A stretch of DNA of 64,000 nt from Priestia megaterium NBRC 15308 = ATCC 14581 (GTDB lineage: Bacteria > Bacillota > Bacilli > Bacillales > Bacillaceae_H), in contig NZ_CP009920.1 of assembly GCF_000832985.1 (NCBI RefSeq), forward strand, positions 1,178,001 to 1,242,000, read 5' to 3'. The position numbers and the translations under genes are program-made. A model generated the notes under the pieces. The model made no database searches and was not told the origin of the DNA. It saw only the letters and a list, made by a program, of their open reading frames with translations. This document shows positions 63,915 to 64,000 of the stretch, piece by piece (positions within the stretch are counted from its first letter, which is position 1; each line of letters begins with the position of its first letter).

Positions 63915-64000
63915 TTAACTTATTTTTAAGGTTTGTTTAATAACCAAATATTGTTCAATTTCTTTGACTACGTGCAGTAAATCGGCACGCGCTTCAAACT
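63915..64000 (-). CDS. yqjA: C-terminal end of a YqjA-like membrane protein (partial)
   Basis: Only the last 28 codons are inside the window: FEARADLLHVVKEIEQYLVI then KQTLKIS and stop. The pattern and position (upstream of the mce-pccB-yqjE genes, as yqjA in B. subtilis) fit the C-terminal domain of the DUF939/aromatic acid exporter-like family. Identification is tentative because most of the gene is missing. Confidence 0.5.
   Translation of the reverse strand, partial: FEARADLLHVVKEIEQYLVIKQTLKIS

Overview
The window looks like chromosome from a low-GC, endospore-forming Bacillaceae species, most likely Priestia (Bacillus) megaterium or a close relative. The evidence is a gene order nearly colinear with the Bacillus subtilis ypb-res-spm-scp-ypu-spoVA-spoIIA-fur-spoIIM-yqk-yqj region, strong SD sequences, a full set of sporulation genes and an AT-rich base composition. 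No tRNA, rRNA, CRISPR array, prophage or IS transposase was seen.

Layout. 1-5.4 kb: ypbF (partial), CPBP protease ypbD, recQ-type helicase, ypbB, ferredoxin fer, and the riboflavin transporter ribU behind an FMN riboswitch with an attenuator. 5.4-15 kb: serA, an M23/LysM peptidase, the cytochrome c biogenesis/respiration genes resABC with the two-component pair resDE, and rluB. 15-22 kb: spore maturation genes spmAB and dacB, scpAB, a YjcZ-type micropeptide, ypuF, an orphan ribT, ppiB and ypuA. 22-31.6 kb: lysA, the seven-gene spoVA operon (DPA transport), the sigF operon spoIIAA-spoIIAB-sigF, and dacF. Matches to SigH, SigF, SigG and SigE promoters sit at the expected places. 31.7-39 kb: punA-deoB, xerD, yqzK, fur, spoIIM, nudF, mciZ (inhibitor of FtsZ), yqkF and yqkE.

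39-49.7 kb: ketone-body/acyl-CoA genes (scoAB, thiolase, HMG-CoA lyase) with near-consensus CcpA (cre) sites, then yqkD, yqkB, a CDGSH protein, yqjQ, yqjP, proI, an old yellow enzyme and rnz. 49.8-59.7 kb: an accessory catabolic block absent from the B. subtilis order: class III aminotransferase, (methyl)malonate-semialdehyde dehydrogenase, a PucR-type regulator, two small ORFs, dihydropyrimidinase, and dihydropyrimidine dehydrogenase PreA/PreT. Together these are most steps of reductive uracil/thymine degradation, but no beta-ureidopropionase gene is present. 59.8-64 kb: yqjE, pccB, mce, the micropeptide Prli42, an L,D-transpeptidase and the 3' end of a yqjA-like gene.

The most unusual structure is a dispersed modular repeat in three copies (about 10.5, 36.5 and 55.1 kb). 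Each lies directly downstream of a minus-strand gene, in the same orientation. Each carries a conserved ATCCGAACG hairpin followed by a T-run, so it looks like a portable terminator. One copy separates resABC from resDE. Another contains a GC-rich nested module.
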